Source: JAEUIT01 sp044220875
GTDB lineage: Bacteria > Planctomycetota > Phycisphaerae > Phycisphaerales > SM1A02
NCBI GenBank assembly: GCA_044220875.1
Contig: JBGAQH010000001.1
Location: 682,001 to 746,000, forward strand
Length of the DNA: 64,000 nucleotides
Reading direction: 5' to 3'
Positions 18,162 to 30,409 of the stretch are shown here, piece after piece. The stretch's first letter is position 1; each line of letters opens with the position of its first letter. Position numbers and translations under genes: made by a program. The notes under the pieces were generated by a model. The model searched no databases, was not told the DNA's origin, and saw nothing but the letters and a program-made list of their open reading frames with translations.

Positions 18162-18803
18162 TCAGCCGAGTTCCTTCAGCCGAAACGCCGCGGTCACGAG
18201 GGCATCGGCGGAATCGATCATGGGGTCGGCCGTGAGCGCCCGCTCGACGAGCGTGAGGGCCACGGGCCTCGCCTCGCCGAGCTGGACGAGCACGGCCACG
18301 GCATCGGCACGAACGCGTCCGGACTTCGAGTCGGCGGCGCGGTCGTTGGGCTTCGCCTCGGCGATGCTCGTCGCGCCGAGAAAGCGGTTGGCCTTGTCCT
18401 TCAGCTCGAGCACGATCGCCTCGGCGGTCTTCTTGCCGATCTCGGGCAGCGACTGAAGGGTCGCGAGATCCCGGTTGGCAATGGCCTCGGCGACGGTCGC
18501 GATGGGAAGCTGAAGCGCCCGCAGCGCCTTGCGGTTCCCGATCCCCTTCACCGTGGTGAAGAGCTCGAAGAAGGTCCGCTCCTCGGGCGAGGTGAAGCCG
18601 ATGAGCCGCGGCCAGAAGCTCGAGCCTTGGCCCTGGCCTTCGAGATAGTGCAGGGTGTGGAAGCTCACCGGCTCGCCGATCGACGCCGCGAGCCGCATCT
18701 GGTCGAAGGCCGGGACGAGGACCTCGTAGACGATCGCGCCGGCCCGCACCAGAGCCGCGCCATCCGCCATCCCTTCCAACTGACCATCGATCCGTGCGAT
18801 CAC
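18162..18803 (-). CDS. ruvA: Holliday junction branch migration protein RuvA
   Basis: A 213-residue protein with the usual three-domain layout: an N-terminal OB fold beginning M-I-A-R-I-D-G, tandem helix-hairpin-helix motifs (V-K-G-I-G-N-R-K-A and L-P-E-I-G-K-K-T-A-E-A-I), and a C-terminal RuvB-binding helical domain with an acidic linker between. RuvA binds four-way junctions and loads RuvB. The start codon is GTG and overlaps the plsC stop by 4 bp (GTGA). Neither ruvB nor ruvC is nearby, which is common in genomes with a dispersed ruv system. Confidence 0.95.
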   Translation of the reverse strand: MIARIDGQLEGMADGAALVRAGAIVYEVLVPAFDQMRLAASIGEPVSFHTLHYLEGQGQGSSFWPRLIGFTSPEERTFFELFTTVKGIGNRKALRALQLPIATVAEAIANRDLATLQSLPEIGKKTAEAIVLELKDKANRFLGATSIAEAKPNDRAADSKSGRVRADAVAVLVQLGEARPVALTLVERALTADPMIDSADALVTAAFRLKELG

Positions 18804-19687
18804 GAGGTGGATGGTATCCGTCGCTCGTGTGCAGCCCCTTGTGCAGCTCCTTGTGCAGCTCGGTCGGCGTCATTGGCGCCTGCGGGGCGTTGGGCCACGG
18901 TCGTCCACGGAAGCGGTTCGTCGTTCAGTGCCCAGCCGCTCGCCTGCCGGATGGTCTCGCGGAGCTTCGAGGTGATGACTTGGGCGTCGCGTTCGCCGCG
19001 GAAGTCGAACATCCCGAGGCAGTGGACGGTCACCCGGCTGGGGACGAACAGTGAGGCGATTGCGGACGGGGCGTCCGGCGCTCCCTCAATCCAGCAGACG
19101 ACCACGGGGACTTTGGCGCGGGCAACGATCAGGCCAACACCTGCCAGAAAGGGGCGAAGCTCCCGAGCCGGCTTGGCGATCCCCCCCTCCGGGAAGATCC
19201 CTAGGAGCCCACCGGCCTGAACGTGACGCATGGCCTCGCGAAAGGTCGCGGCGTCCTGCGGCCCGTAGGTGACTGGGAGGACCTGAAGATGGTCCCAGAC
19301 CTCGGCCAGCTCCATGAGCATCTGGTCCTGCGCCATCATCCAGCGGATCCGACGGCGGAGGGGCATCTGCAATAGGAAGGGATCGAGCCCCGAGGCATGG
19401 TTGGCGATGACGATCACCCCCTGCCGGGCGGGCTCGCCACCCTCGGCCTGACCGCCCGCGCCCTGAACCACCGGACCGTCAACCGCCCGTTGGACCGCCT
19501 CGAATCCGCGCCAACGGGGGCGGTGGAGGAATCGCATCCAACAGCCGACGAGGGTCAGCGCGAACCCGTCGATCGGGCCGGTATCCATCCGGCGCGTGAG
19601 CCACGGCAGGACCACCCAGGAATAGCCGAGCGTGACCGCCGCGAAGAGGGCAGCCGAGATGGCGAGCGTTGTGAAGTCGACGGTCAT
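18800..19687 (-). CDS. 1-acyl-sn-glycerol-3-phosphate acyltransferase-like protein (PlsC family)
   Basis: A 295-residue membrane-associated acyltransferase. A hydrophobic N-terminal helix (about 7-28) anchors it. The catalytic H-x4-D motif is N-H-A-S-G-L-D-P (His97, Asp102) and the substrate-binding motif is F-P-E-G-G-I (165-170). These place it in the PlsC/LPLAT family, which acylates lysophosphatidate in phospholipid synthesis; a lysophospholipid or ornithine-lipid acyltransferase is also possible. The C-terminal tail contains A-Q-G-A-A-Q-G-A-A-H, encoded by a short tandem DNA repeat. It heads the minus-strand run plsC-ruvA-manC-ruvX. Confidence 0.88.
   Translation of the reverse strand: MTVDFTTLAISAALFAAVTLGYSWVVLPWLTRRMDTGPIDGFALTLVGCWMRFLHRPRWRGFEAVQRAVDGPVVQGAGGQAEGGEPARQGVIVIANHASGLDPFLLQMPLRRRIRWMMAQDQMLMELAEVWDHLQVLPVTYGPQDAATFREAMRHVQAGGLLGIFPEGGIAKPARELRPFLAGVGLIVARAKVPVVVCWIEGAPDAPSAIASLFVPSRVTVHCLGMFDFRGERDAQVITSKLRETIRQASGWALNDEPLPWTTVAQRPAGANDADRAAQGAAQGAAHERRIPSTS
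18828..18861. repeat. 12-bp tandem repeat, about 2.8 copies, in the plsC 3' end
   Basis: The unit TGTGCAGC(C/T)CCT is repeated almost exactly. It encodes the Gln-Gly-Ala-Ala tail of the acyltransferase and lies just upstream of the ruvA start on the minus strand. Confidence 0.75.
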
Positions 19688-19940
19688 GCGTCAGTGGCGA
19701 TGCGCGAAGCGGAGAGGCGAGGTCCGAAGTCGCGAACAAGATCGGCGAAGAGCCAGCGGATTCCGCGGGGCCTGTCTAGAATGCCAGCAATTTGCGCGCG
19801 ACTCGCGGCCTCCGAAGCAGCTTGGGAGGAGACCGCAGCACGTCCTCGCCCGCAACGCGCCGCCCAACTCGCTCCCGTTTCTTCCAGCCCCGCCCCTCGG
19901 CGGTCGGGAGGGATGGGAGCAGGACACCAGCCAAACCGAC

Positions 19941-23468
<3,528 letters not shown>

Positions 23469-23630
23469 CGCCGTTGGGGCGGCGAAAGCGCCGTGGCGGA
23501 AGGCCGCAACGGAGGGGAGCGGGGGCCCAGCTCGACCTCCTCCGCAGCACGGAGGGGTAGGAGCTTGCCGCGGGGCCGGGTCCGGTGGGTGGCCCGCCAA
23601 CGGACTGCCTTCCGCTATCCTTCGGACTCC

Positions 23631-24944
23631 ATGTTCGGCCTGACCAAACCCGAGATTGCCCAGCTCGTCACCTCCGCGGTCGTCGTCGCGATGATGCTCA
23701 ACGTCATCCTCGTCGGCTGCGCCTATTCCATCTGGCTGGAGCGAAAGCTCTCCGCCTGGATGCAGGACCGCGTCGGCCCCAATCGGGTTGGCCCGAACGG
23801 TCTCCTTCAGCCGATTGCGGACGGCCTGAAGTTCCTCCTGAAGGAGGACTACAACCCGCTGGGCGTCGAGAAGTGGCTGTTCATCCTCGCTCCGGGCTTC
23901 ATCATGATCCCGGCAATGATCGGGTTCGCGATCATCCCGTGGGCGGGACAGCTCGACCTCGGCTCGCTCCCGTTCGGATTGGCGACGAAGTTCGGCCTTG
24001 AGGGCATCACGGTCAACATCGCCGGGGCGACGCTGAACGTCGGCATCATCTACCTCTTGGCGACCGCGGCCCTCGGCGTCTACGGCGTCGGCTTGGGCGG
24101 ATGGGCCTCGAACAACAAGTGGTCCTTCCTCGGCGGCCTTCGGGCCAGCGCCCAGATGATCTCCTATGAGATCCCGATGGGGCTTTCGCTGCTCGCGGTG
24201 GTCCTCACGGTCGGGTCGATCGAGCCGTACCAGATCGTCGCTGGCCAGCAGGCCGGCGGATGGAACCTGCTGACCCAGCCAGTCGCGGCCATCATCTTTT
24301 ATGCGTGCATGCTGGCCGAGGCGAACCGCTCGCCGTTCGACCTCGCCGAGGCCGAGAGCGAACTGGTCGGCGGCTACCACACCGAGTACTCCTCGATGAA
24401 GTTCGCGATGTTCTTCCTCGGCGAGTACTTCCACATGATCACCGGAGCGGCATTCTTCTCGCTGCTCTTCCTCGGCGGCTGGTCGCTGAACCCGATCGGC
24501 ATCGGTCCTGACCTTCCGGCGGGCGGCCCCCTTCCGATCGTCCTGCTCCAGTTCGGCGTGATGCTCGGCAAGGTGGCGTTCCTCGTTGCCTTCGGCATGG
24601 CGGTCCGCTGGACGCTTCCTCGCTTCCGATTTGATCAGCTCATGCGGCTGGCGTGGGAAGGCATGATTCCGACCTCGACGCTCGTCGTGCTCATGACCAG
24701 CGTTTTCGTGTTCCTTGGTTGGACCGGCTTCATCTGGGCCGGCTCGCTCGGCTGCATTGCGATCATCTATGCGGTGCAGGGTCTCATGCCCCGCAAGTAC
24801 AACCCGAACCATCGCGTCCCGATGATCGGGAGTCGCTTCTCCCCGCTGCGTGACGAAGACGTCATCACCTCGCCGACGAACCCGATCGCGCTCTCCGACG
24901 CGTCGATCGTCGACGCCAAGCAGGGACCGATCTCGGTGCACTAG
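23631..24944 (+). CDS. nuoH: NADH-quinone oxidoreductase subunit H
   Basis: A 437-residue polytopic membrane protein with about eight or nine hydrophobic helices. It carries the NuoH/ND1 signature E-R-K-L-S-A-W-M-Q-D-R-V-G-P-N-R-V-G-P near residue 38 and the conserved L-A-E-A-N-R-S-P-F-D-L-A-E-A-E-S-E-L quinone-site loop. NuoH sits at the junction of the peripheral and membrane arms of complex I and shapes the quinone tunnel. It is longer than the roughly 325-residue E. coli protein, with a hydrophilic C-terminal extension of about 40 residues. No other nuo gene is adjacent, which is unusual. No Shine-Dalgarno precedes the ATG; a TATCCT hexamer ends 9 nt before it. Confidence 0.96.
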   Translation: MFGLTKPEIAQLVTSAVVVAMMLNVILVGCAYSIWLERKLSAWMQDRVGPNRVGPNGLLQPIADGLKFLLKEDYNPLGVEKWLFILAPGFIMIPAMIGFAIIPWAGQLDLGSLPFGLATKFGLEGITVNIAGATLNVGIIYLLATAALGVYGVGLGGWASNNKWSFLGGLRASAQMISYEIPMGLSLLAVVLTVGSIEPYQIVAGQQAGGWNLLTQPVAAIIFYACMLAEANRSPFDLAEAESELVGGYHTEYSSMKFAMFFLGEYFHMITGAAFFSLLFLGGWSLNPIGIGPDLPAGGPLPIVLLQFGVMLGKVAFLVAFGMAVRWTLPRFRFDQLMRLAWEGMIPTSTLVVLMTSVFVFLGWTGFIWAGSLGCIAIIYAVQGLMPRKYNPNHRVPMIGSRFSPLRDEDVITSPTNPIALSDASIVDAKQGPISVH

Positions 24945-24961
24945 CCGCTCCGTTTCGCAGC

Positions 24962-25168
24962 ATGCTTCGCCTTTTCATCGCCCTGCGTGAGCTTGCCCGT
25001 CTTGGGTGGAAGACGGGCTTTCGTCGCAACGGCCCATATTGGGAGTGGCGGATGGAGACGGCGTTCGGCAAGGACGCGGCTCGGATGCCCGACGTGAAGG
25101 CCCGTCGCCACGCAATCGTCGACTACGCCAACTGGGTCGCGTCGATGCGACGGCTCCGGCGACGGTAA
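24962..25168 (+). CDS. Small basic protein of unknown function
   Basis: A 68-residue ORF starting 17 bp after nuoH on the same strand. It is rich in Arg and aromatic residues (R-R-N-G-P-Y-W-E-W-R), has an amphipathic N-terminal helix (L-R-L-F-I-A-L-R-E-L-A-R-L-G) and an Arg-rich end. I do not recognise the family. Codon use matches the neighbours, and the tight spacing to nuoH suggests co-transcription, but the short length leaves room for doubt. Confidence 0.6.
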   Translation: MLRLFIALRELARLGWKTGFRRNGPYWEWRMETAFGKDAARMPDVKARRHAIVDYANWVASMRRLRRR

Positions 25169-25216
25169 TCGCACGGGAAAACCAGCCAGAAATGAAGAGT
25201 CGGCTGCGGCGGGTCG

Positions 25217-25222
25217 TACGAT
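25217..25222 (+). promoter_or_regulatory. Candidate -10 hexamer TACGAT for a leaderless radA mRNA
   Basis: TACGAT ends 6 nt before the radA ATG and no Shine-Dalgarno is present. A start of transcription at or next to the A of ATG would follow. No clear -35 box is seen. Confidence 0.35.
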
Positions 25223-25228
25223 CCGCGC

Positions 25229-26761
25229 ATGGCCAAGGTCCGCGTCACGTTTCTCTGCCGTTCGTGCGGCTCGTCGCATCCCCGATGGATGGGCAAGTGC
25301 CCGGACTGCGGCACGTGGGATTCGCTCGAGAAGTTCACGCCCCCGGCAGAGGAGTCGCCGCACGAGGCGATGGGCGCGGTCGCCGCGTGGAGGGCCGGCC
25401 AGGAGGATGGACCGGAGTCGACCCCTGACGTGAAGTCCGTCGCTCTTCCCCTGGATGCCGTCACTGCCAGCGACGCGCCGCGGGTACCGACCGGGATCGG
25501 TGAACTGGACCGCGTCCTCGGTGGGGGCATCGTGCCCGGTTCGGCCGTCTTGGTCGGCGGCGATCCCGGCATCGGCAAGAGCACCCTTCTCCTTCAGGCC
25601 GCGGCATGCATGTCCGACGTCGGGCAGCGCGTTCTCTACGTGTCGAGCGAGGAGAGTGCCCAGCAGGTGAAGATGCGGGCGGAGCGCGTCCTGACCGACG
25701 ACAGCGGCGAGGTCCGTAGGCGGAGCCAGAACCTCTTCGTCCTCTCCGAGACCAACCTCGCCCGCATCGCCGAGCAGGCCCGCCGAGTCCAGCCGTCGCT
25801 GCTGGTCATCGACAGCATCCAGATGCTTTGGAGCTCAAGCATCGAGGCTGCGCCCGGATCGGTCACGCAGCTCCGCCGCGCGTGTCTTGAGCTCGTGTGG
25901 CTCGCCAAGGCGTCGGACATGGCCGTCGCCCTCGTCGGGCATGTGACGAAGGAAGGCGAACTGGCCGGTCCAAAGCTCCTCGAGCATCTGGTCGATGTCG
26001 TTCTGCAGTTCGAGGGGGATCGCCATCACGCCCATCGTGTGGTCAGGGCGATCAAGAACCGCTTCGGATCGACGCAGGAAATCGGGCTTTTTGAGATGAC
26101 CGGCTCCGGGCTCGCCGAGATCCGCGAGGGGTCGCTCGCCCTCTCGGACGGGGGCGACGCTCCGCGGTCGGGGACCGTCTACGTCCCGTCGCTCGCCGGC
26201 TCGCGCTGCCTCATCGCCGAGATGCAGGCGCTCACCGCGACCAGCGTTCTCGGAAGTGCCAAGCGCCGCGCGTCGGGCATCGACAGCAACCGCCTGGCGA
26301 TGCTCATCGCCGTGCTCGAGAAGCACGGCGGGCTGCGGCTCGCGGATCAGGACGTTTTCGCCCAAGCCGCAGGCGGACTTCGCATCGTCGAGCCGGCGGC
26401 CGATCTCGCGATTGCCCTCGCGGTCGCGGGTGCGCACTACAGCCGCGCGACGCCGGCAGCCTGCGCGGCGATGGGAGAAATTGGCCTCACCGGCGAGGTG
26501 CGGGCCGTGCGGCAGTTGGAGCAGCGGATCTCCGAGGTTGTTCGGCGCGGGGGACGCACGCTTCTGGTGCCCCAGTCGCAGGTCGAGGCGGCCCGTCGGT
26601 GCCTTCGGTCGCTCGCGGATCAGGGCAGCGAGCCATTACACGATGCGATTCGCGGCGTCAACGCGGTAGGAATTCGCTCTATCTCGCAGGCCATCGACGT
26701 TTTGGCGCCGGCATCAGAATCCGTACACAAGCCAGCGCGAGGAAAGACCGTTAGTGGTTGA
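25229..26761 (+). CDS. radA: DNA repair protein RadA
   Basis: A 510-residue RecA-like branch-migration ATPase. The N-terminal zinc finger is C10-x-x-C13 ... C24-x-x-C27. Walker A is G-D-P-G-I-G-K-S-T (111-119), Walker B lies in L-L-V-I-D-S-I-Q, and the RadA-specific K-N-R-F-G motif is at 276-280. A C-terminal Lon-like P domain (about 330-490) follows. RadA promotes branch migration and processing of recombination intermediates. Length is slightly above the usual 450-460, mainly from a linker after the zinc finger (about 32-85). It is the last gene of the plus-strand run before the porins. Confidence 0.97.
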   Translation: MAKVRVTFLCRSCGSSHPRWMGKCPDCGTWDSLEKFTPPAEESPHEAMGAVAAWRAGQEDGPESTPDVKSVALPLDAVTASDAPRVPTGIGELDRVLGGGIVPGSAVLVGGDPGIGKSTLLLQAAACMSDVGQRVLYVSSEESAQQVKMRAERVLTDDSGEVRRRSQNLFVLSETNLARIAEQARRVQPSLLVIDSIQMLWSSSIEAAPGSVTQLRRACLELVWLAKASDMAVALVGHVTKEGELAGPKLLEHLVDVVLQFEGDRHHAHRVVRAIKNRFGSTQEIGLFEMTGSGLAEIREGSLALSDGGDAPRSGTVYVPSLAGSRCLIAEMQALTATSVLGSAKRRASGIDSNRLAMLIAVLEKHGGLRLADQDVFAQAAGGLRIVEPAADLAIALAVAGAHYSRATPAACAAMGEIGLTGEVRAVRQLEQRISEVVRRGGRTLLVPQSQVEAARRCLRSLADQGSEPLHDAIRGVNAVGIRSISQAIDVLAPASESVHKPARGKTVSG

Positions 26762-26831
26762 AAAATCAGCAGTTCTGTCGCGGAATGCAGGCCATTCGTC
26801 GCCCCCGACATCAGGCGGGCGGATGAACGAC

Positions 26832-26859
26832 TGGACGCGCGATCTGAACTCGTTATGAT
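26832..26859 (+). promoter_or_regulatory. Candidate sigma-70-like promoter of the first porin
   Basis: TGGACG (four of six matches to TTGACA) and TATGAT (five of six to TATAAT) are separated by 16 bp. The start codon follows about 155 bp downstream, leaving room for a 5' leader. Found by eye. Confidence 0.35.
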
Positions 26860-27001
26860 CCGGCCCTCATTCGAGCGGTCGTCTCTGACCGATATCGATG
26901 TTTCACGTCCGGCTCGCGACTCCCTGTGACGCGGGCAAACGACGGACGGGTGGATGAACTGGGTCCCTCCGCCAATTGTTGGCGACGGGCCCGACCAGTT
27001 C

Positions 27002-27008
27002 AGGAGAG
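27002..27008 (+). promoter_or_regulatory. Shine-Dalgarno AGGAGAG of the first porin
   Basis: It lies 6 nt before the ATG at 27015 and fixes that start, which also places the signal peptide at the very N-terminus. Confidence 0.75.
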
Positions 27009-27014
27009 TCATAC

Positions 27015-28454
27015 ATGAGTCTGACTAAGACCGTTAGCCTCTTCGCTGGCACGACGCTCGCCCTCACCGGCGTTGCGTTCGGGTCGACCGAGGCCAACAA
27101 CCCCAACAACGGGGACGCCCTCACTCAGATCAATGAGTTGCGGGCTGAGATCGCTTCGCTCAAGGCGCAGAATGGCGAGAACTGGCTGACCGAACAGCGG
27201 GCAGCCGAAATCAAGGGCCTCGTTCAGGACGTCCTCGCTGACGCGGATACCCGCGCCAGCCTCCAGGGCGGCACCAGCAACGCTGGTTACGACAACGGCT
27301 TCTTCGTGTCGAGCAGCGACGGCAACTTCCGTCTGAACATCAACGGCGGCGCTTCGCTCCGCTGGACGTTCAACAATCGCAACTTCACCACCGGCGCTGG
27401 CGACGAGAACAACTGGGGCTTCCAGTCTCGTCACGCCAACATCGTGCTCTCCGGTCACATCGTTGACCCGAGCTGGAAGTACAACGTCAGCTTCGCGTTC
27501 TTTGACGCGAGCGGCGACTACGCTGGCTCGACCGCCGGCGAGGCCTTCCTCACCGACTGGTACGCGATCAAGGACTTCGGCGGCTGGTACCTCAAGGCTG
27601 GTCAGTTCGTTGCTCCGTACAGCCGCGAGCGCGCGCTGAGCGACTACGGCCTCCAGACCCTTGACCACAGCAACACGAGCTACCTGTTCGGCCTCGGCCG
27701 GACTCAGGGCATCGAGGTTGGCTGCACTTCCGATTGGTTCCGGTTCGCCGGCGCCTTCTCGGACGGTGTTGGTGGCGTCAGCCCGACCCAGAACAATGGC
27801 TTCATCCCGGGCGGCGCTTCGCCGTCTTCGGATTTCTCCATTGCCGGTCGCGTTGAGGGCAAGTTCGCTGGCACGTGGGCTCAGTTCGAAGACGACCAGT
27901 CGTGGCGCGGCGAGGAGTTCGGTCTCCTCGTTGGCTTCGGCGGTTACTTCCAGAGCGGCCGTAACGTGAACGCTCGGTTCAACCTCGGTGGCGGCAACGA
28001 AGGTGGCGAGGAATTCGGCCTCACCGCCGACGCGACCGCTTCCTTCGGTGGCTTCAGCGTCACCGGCGCCCTCTTCTACAGCCAGGCTGATAACAAGTGG
28101 GCGACTGGTATTGGCGGCGGCGAAGACTTCAAGTCTGCCGGCGCCTTCATCCAGGCTGGCTTGTTCCTGACCGACGAGCTCGAACTCGTCGCCAAGTACG
28201 AGTACGGCGACGTTGGCAACATCTCGGGCGTCGAGAGTGCCAACACCCAGTCCACGATCGGCGTCGGCGCGAACTACTACTTCGCGAAGAACCGCTGCAA
28301 GTGGCAGTCCGAGATCGCTTTCGCCCTCCACTCCATGTCGGAGAGCGTCTTCGGTGTCGGCGGCAACGGCTGGTATGACGACGGCATCGACGGCAACGGG
28401 CAGGACGAGGACGGCCAGATCGTCTTCCGTACCGGCCTCACCGTCTCCTTCTAA
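27015..28454 (+). CDS. Porin, phosphate-selective O/P-like, highly expressed type
   Basis: A 479-residue outer-membrane protein. The signal peptide covers about 1-23 (cleavage near A-F-G-S). A short coiled-coil follows (about 36-50) and then W-L-T-E-Q-R-A-A-E-I, a periplasmic segment shared with the next gene. The remainder is a beta-barrel with alternating hydrophobic strands, ending in T-V-S-F; the C-terminal Phe is the usual outer-membrane-insertion signal. The family likeness is to OprO/OprP-type porins; substrate is unknown. Codon use differs from its neighbours, with many GCT, GGT, GTT and CGT codons, as in very highly expressed genes. A strong Shine-Dalgarno precedes it and a strong terminator follows, so it is probably a monocistronic major porin. 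Confidence 0.88.
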   Translation: MSLTKTVSLFAGTTLALTGVAFGSTEANNPNNGDALTQINELRAEIASLKAQNGENWLTEQRAAEIKGLVQDVLADADTRASLQGGTSNAGYDNGFFVSSSDGNFRLNINGGASLRWTFNNRNFTTGAGDENNWGFQSRHANIVLSGHIVDPSWKYNVSFAFFDASGDYAGSTAGEAFLTDWYAIKDFGGWYLKAGQFVAPYSRERALSDYGLQTLDHSNTSYLFGLGRTQGIEVGCTSDWFRFAGAFSDGVGGVSPTQNNGFIPGGASPSSDFSIAGRVEGKFAGTWAQFEDDQSWRGEEFGLLVGFGGYFQSGRNVNARFNLGGGNEGGEEFGLTADATASFGGFSVTGALFYSQADNKWATGIGGGEDFKSAGAFIQAGLFLTDELELVAKYEYGDVGNISGVESANTQSTIGVGANYYFAKNRCKWQSEIAFALHSMSESVFGVGGNGWYDDGIDGNGQDEDGQIVFRTGLTVSF

Positions 28455-28798
28455 TGTGAGCATCTCGGGGATGGCGCTGTAGGCTCCCGCCCGCACCAGC
28501 AGGCCGGACTGACCCGCCACCCTGAATCAACTCATCCACCCGACGATTGTTCCGTTTAGCGGAGCTATCAACGGCCAGGCCAGCCGGGCTCACCCCCGGC
28601 TGGCTTTTTTCTTGCGCTCGTTGCGCGATGGCGGCTGCGAGCAGAACGGGCCTTGATTTCTCATGTCTTCCGGGGCGACGCGGCCGATAACGGCCGTGGT
28701 TCGAAGCGCAGGAATGGACTTCTGCGCCGAACCCGCCCCCCGCCTTGTGCGGGACGTTCGCGCGAGTTCCCTCGCGCCGGAGCCATGGGAGTCGCAGG
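28455..28798 (+). other. Intergenic region between the two porins
   Basis: The first half holds the intrinsic terminator of the upstream porin (28579-28611). The second half has a short hairpin (CGGCCG, ATAA, CGGCCG at 28681-28696) and GGAG at 28787-28790, a plausible ribosome site for the second porin. No gene is seen. Confidence 0.6.
28579..28611 (+). terminator. Strong Rho-independent terminator after the first porin
   Basis: A perfect 10-bp GC-rich stem (GCCAGCCGGG with CCCGGCTGGC) and a 6-nt loop are followed at once by six T. It lies about 125 bp after the porin stop. Confidence 0.92.
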
Positions 28799-30409
28799 AT
28801 GCGCACCGTTCTCTCTTCGCGTTCGTCAATCTGTGTCGCGTTGATCTCATCGCTGTCGACCGCTGTTCTGCTTGCGGCGCCCGCGGCGGCCGATGACACG
28901 CCTCCGATGGATGCGGTGCTTCGCCGGCTCGATCAGCTCGAACAGCGCAACGCGGCGCTTGAGGGCGAGGTCAAGACCCTTCGCGAAGCGGAAGGAGCCG
29001 CGTGGCTCACCGAGCAGCGAGCCGCGCAGATCCGCGAGGTCGTCACCGACACGCTCGCCGATGCGAACTCCCGCGCCAGCCTCCAATCAAACGGCATGAC
29101 CGCCGGTTGGGACGACGGGTTCTTTCTCTCGAGTCCCGATGGTCGGTTCAAGCTGGAAGTGGGCGGCATGGTCCAGTTCCGCTACATCCTCGGGTCGATG
29201 CGCAAGGCCCCCTTTGACGGCGGCATTCAGGCGCTCGACTGGCGCGAGGGCGTGAAGACGCGTTCGGGCTTCGACAGCGGGAACTCGCAGATCTGGCTTG
29301 GAGGCCATCTGTTCGGCCCTGGCCTGACCTACAAGCTGCGCGGGCGATTCACCAACGACGAGGCCGTTGCGATTCAGGCCAATCCCACACGGGCGCTCGA
29401 AACGGGATCCGGCATCCTGACCTTGGAGGATGCGTGGGCACGATTCGAGCTCGAGGCCAATTGGTTCGTTCGAGCCGGCCAGTTCCGCCTGCCGTTTGCC
29501 CGGGAAACCCTGGTCGAATCGCAATACCAGATGGCCGTCGATCGGTCGATCGTCGAGAAGTCGCTGAGTACCGGCTATTCACAGGGCCTTGAGCTCGGCT
29601 ACGCGAGTGACTACGTGCGATTCCAGGTCGCCTTCTCCGACGGCGGCAACGATCAGGTCGCCGGGCGGGCCAAGCTCGCGGGGGCGAACCCGATCAATCG
29701 CCCGTGGACAATGAACTCGGCTGACTGGGCCCTTACAGGTCGCGTGGAGTTCAAGCCCTTCGGCGAGTGGAGCGACTTCAACGATTTCACCAGCCCTCCG
29801 GGATCGGACTTCGGCATGCTCTTCGGCTTCGCGACGCACTGGCAGTCGGCACGGCCTGACTACGGCGGACTCTCGCTCACGTTGCCGGTGAATCGCGGCG
29901 ACAACCAGTGGCTCATGATGACCGCCGATGCGACGATCGACTTCGGCGGCGCGAGCCTCTTCGGCGCGTTCACGTGGAGCAACACCGACAGCGAGTCGGC
30001 CATCTACGACACGGCGTTTACCACCACTCCACAGGGCGCGACCGACCTCGGCGCGGCCAACAAGTGGGGCCTGGTGATGCAGGGCGCGTTCTATGTCATG
30101 CCCAAGGTCGAGCTCTACGCTCGCTGGGAACTCGGTCAGATGGAGTATGCGAATCCAGACCTCATCGGATTCCCGAACATCAACAACCCATTCGTCGTAG
30201 CCTCGATCCTCGGTCGCGAGAACCACCTGAATGTGATTTCGACGGGATTCAACTGGTACCTCGACGGGCATGACGTGAAGATCACCGGCGACGTCGGCTA
30301 CTCCCTCGACTCGCTCGAACCGTCGTGGTACGCGCCGGATCGCGGGTGGCGGGTGAGCGACGTTCGAGACCAATGGGTCGCACGTCTGCAGCTGCAGGTC
30401 GTCTTCTGA
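28799..30409 (+). CDS. Second porin, paralogue of the upstream one
   Basis: A 536-residue outer-membrane beta-barrel protein. The ATG at 28799 gives a signal peptide ending near A-P-A-A-A-D; the open frame starts earlier but those residues are charged and unlike a leader. A coiled-coil (L-D-Q-L-E-Q-R-N-A-A-L-E, about 43-60) and W-L-T-E-Q-R-A-A-Q-I-R match the first porin in order and spacing. The barrel ends in L-Q-V-V-F. Unlike the first porin, its codon use is the normal GC-ending type, so lower expression is likely. No T-rich terminator was found after it; 140 bp separate it from purL. Confidence 0.88.
   Translation: MRTVLSSRSSICVALISSLSTAVLLAAPAAADDTPPMDAVLRRLDQLEQRNAALEGEVKTLREAEGAAWLTEQRAAQIREVVTDTLADANSRASLQSNGMTAGWDDGFFLSSPDGRFKLEVGGMVQFRYILGSMRKAPFDGGIQALDWREGVKTRSGFDSGNSQIWLGGHLFGPGLTYKLRGRFTNDEAVAIQANPTRALETGSGILTLEDAWARFELEANWFVRAGQFRLPFARETLVESQYQMAVDRSIVEKSLSTGYSQGLELGYASDYVRFQVAFSDGGNDQVAGRAKLAGANPINRPWTMNSADWALTGRVEFKPFGEWSDFNDFTSPPGSDFGMLFGFATHWQSARPDYGGLSLTLPVNRGDNQWLMMTADATIDFGGASLFGAFTWSNTDSESAIYDTAFTTTPQGATDLGAANKWGLVMQGAFYVMPKVELYARWELGQMEYANPDLIGFPNINNPFVVASILGRENHLNVISTGFNWYLDGHDVKITGDVGYSLDSLEPSWYAPDRGWRVSDVRDQWVARLQLQVVF

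Noticed and set aside
27015..28454. First porin as a horizontally acquired gene because of its codon use
   Set aside because: Its paralogue next door has the host pattern and the same domains; high-expression codon bias explains the difference better.
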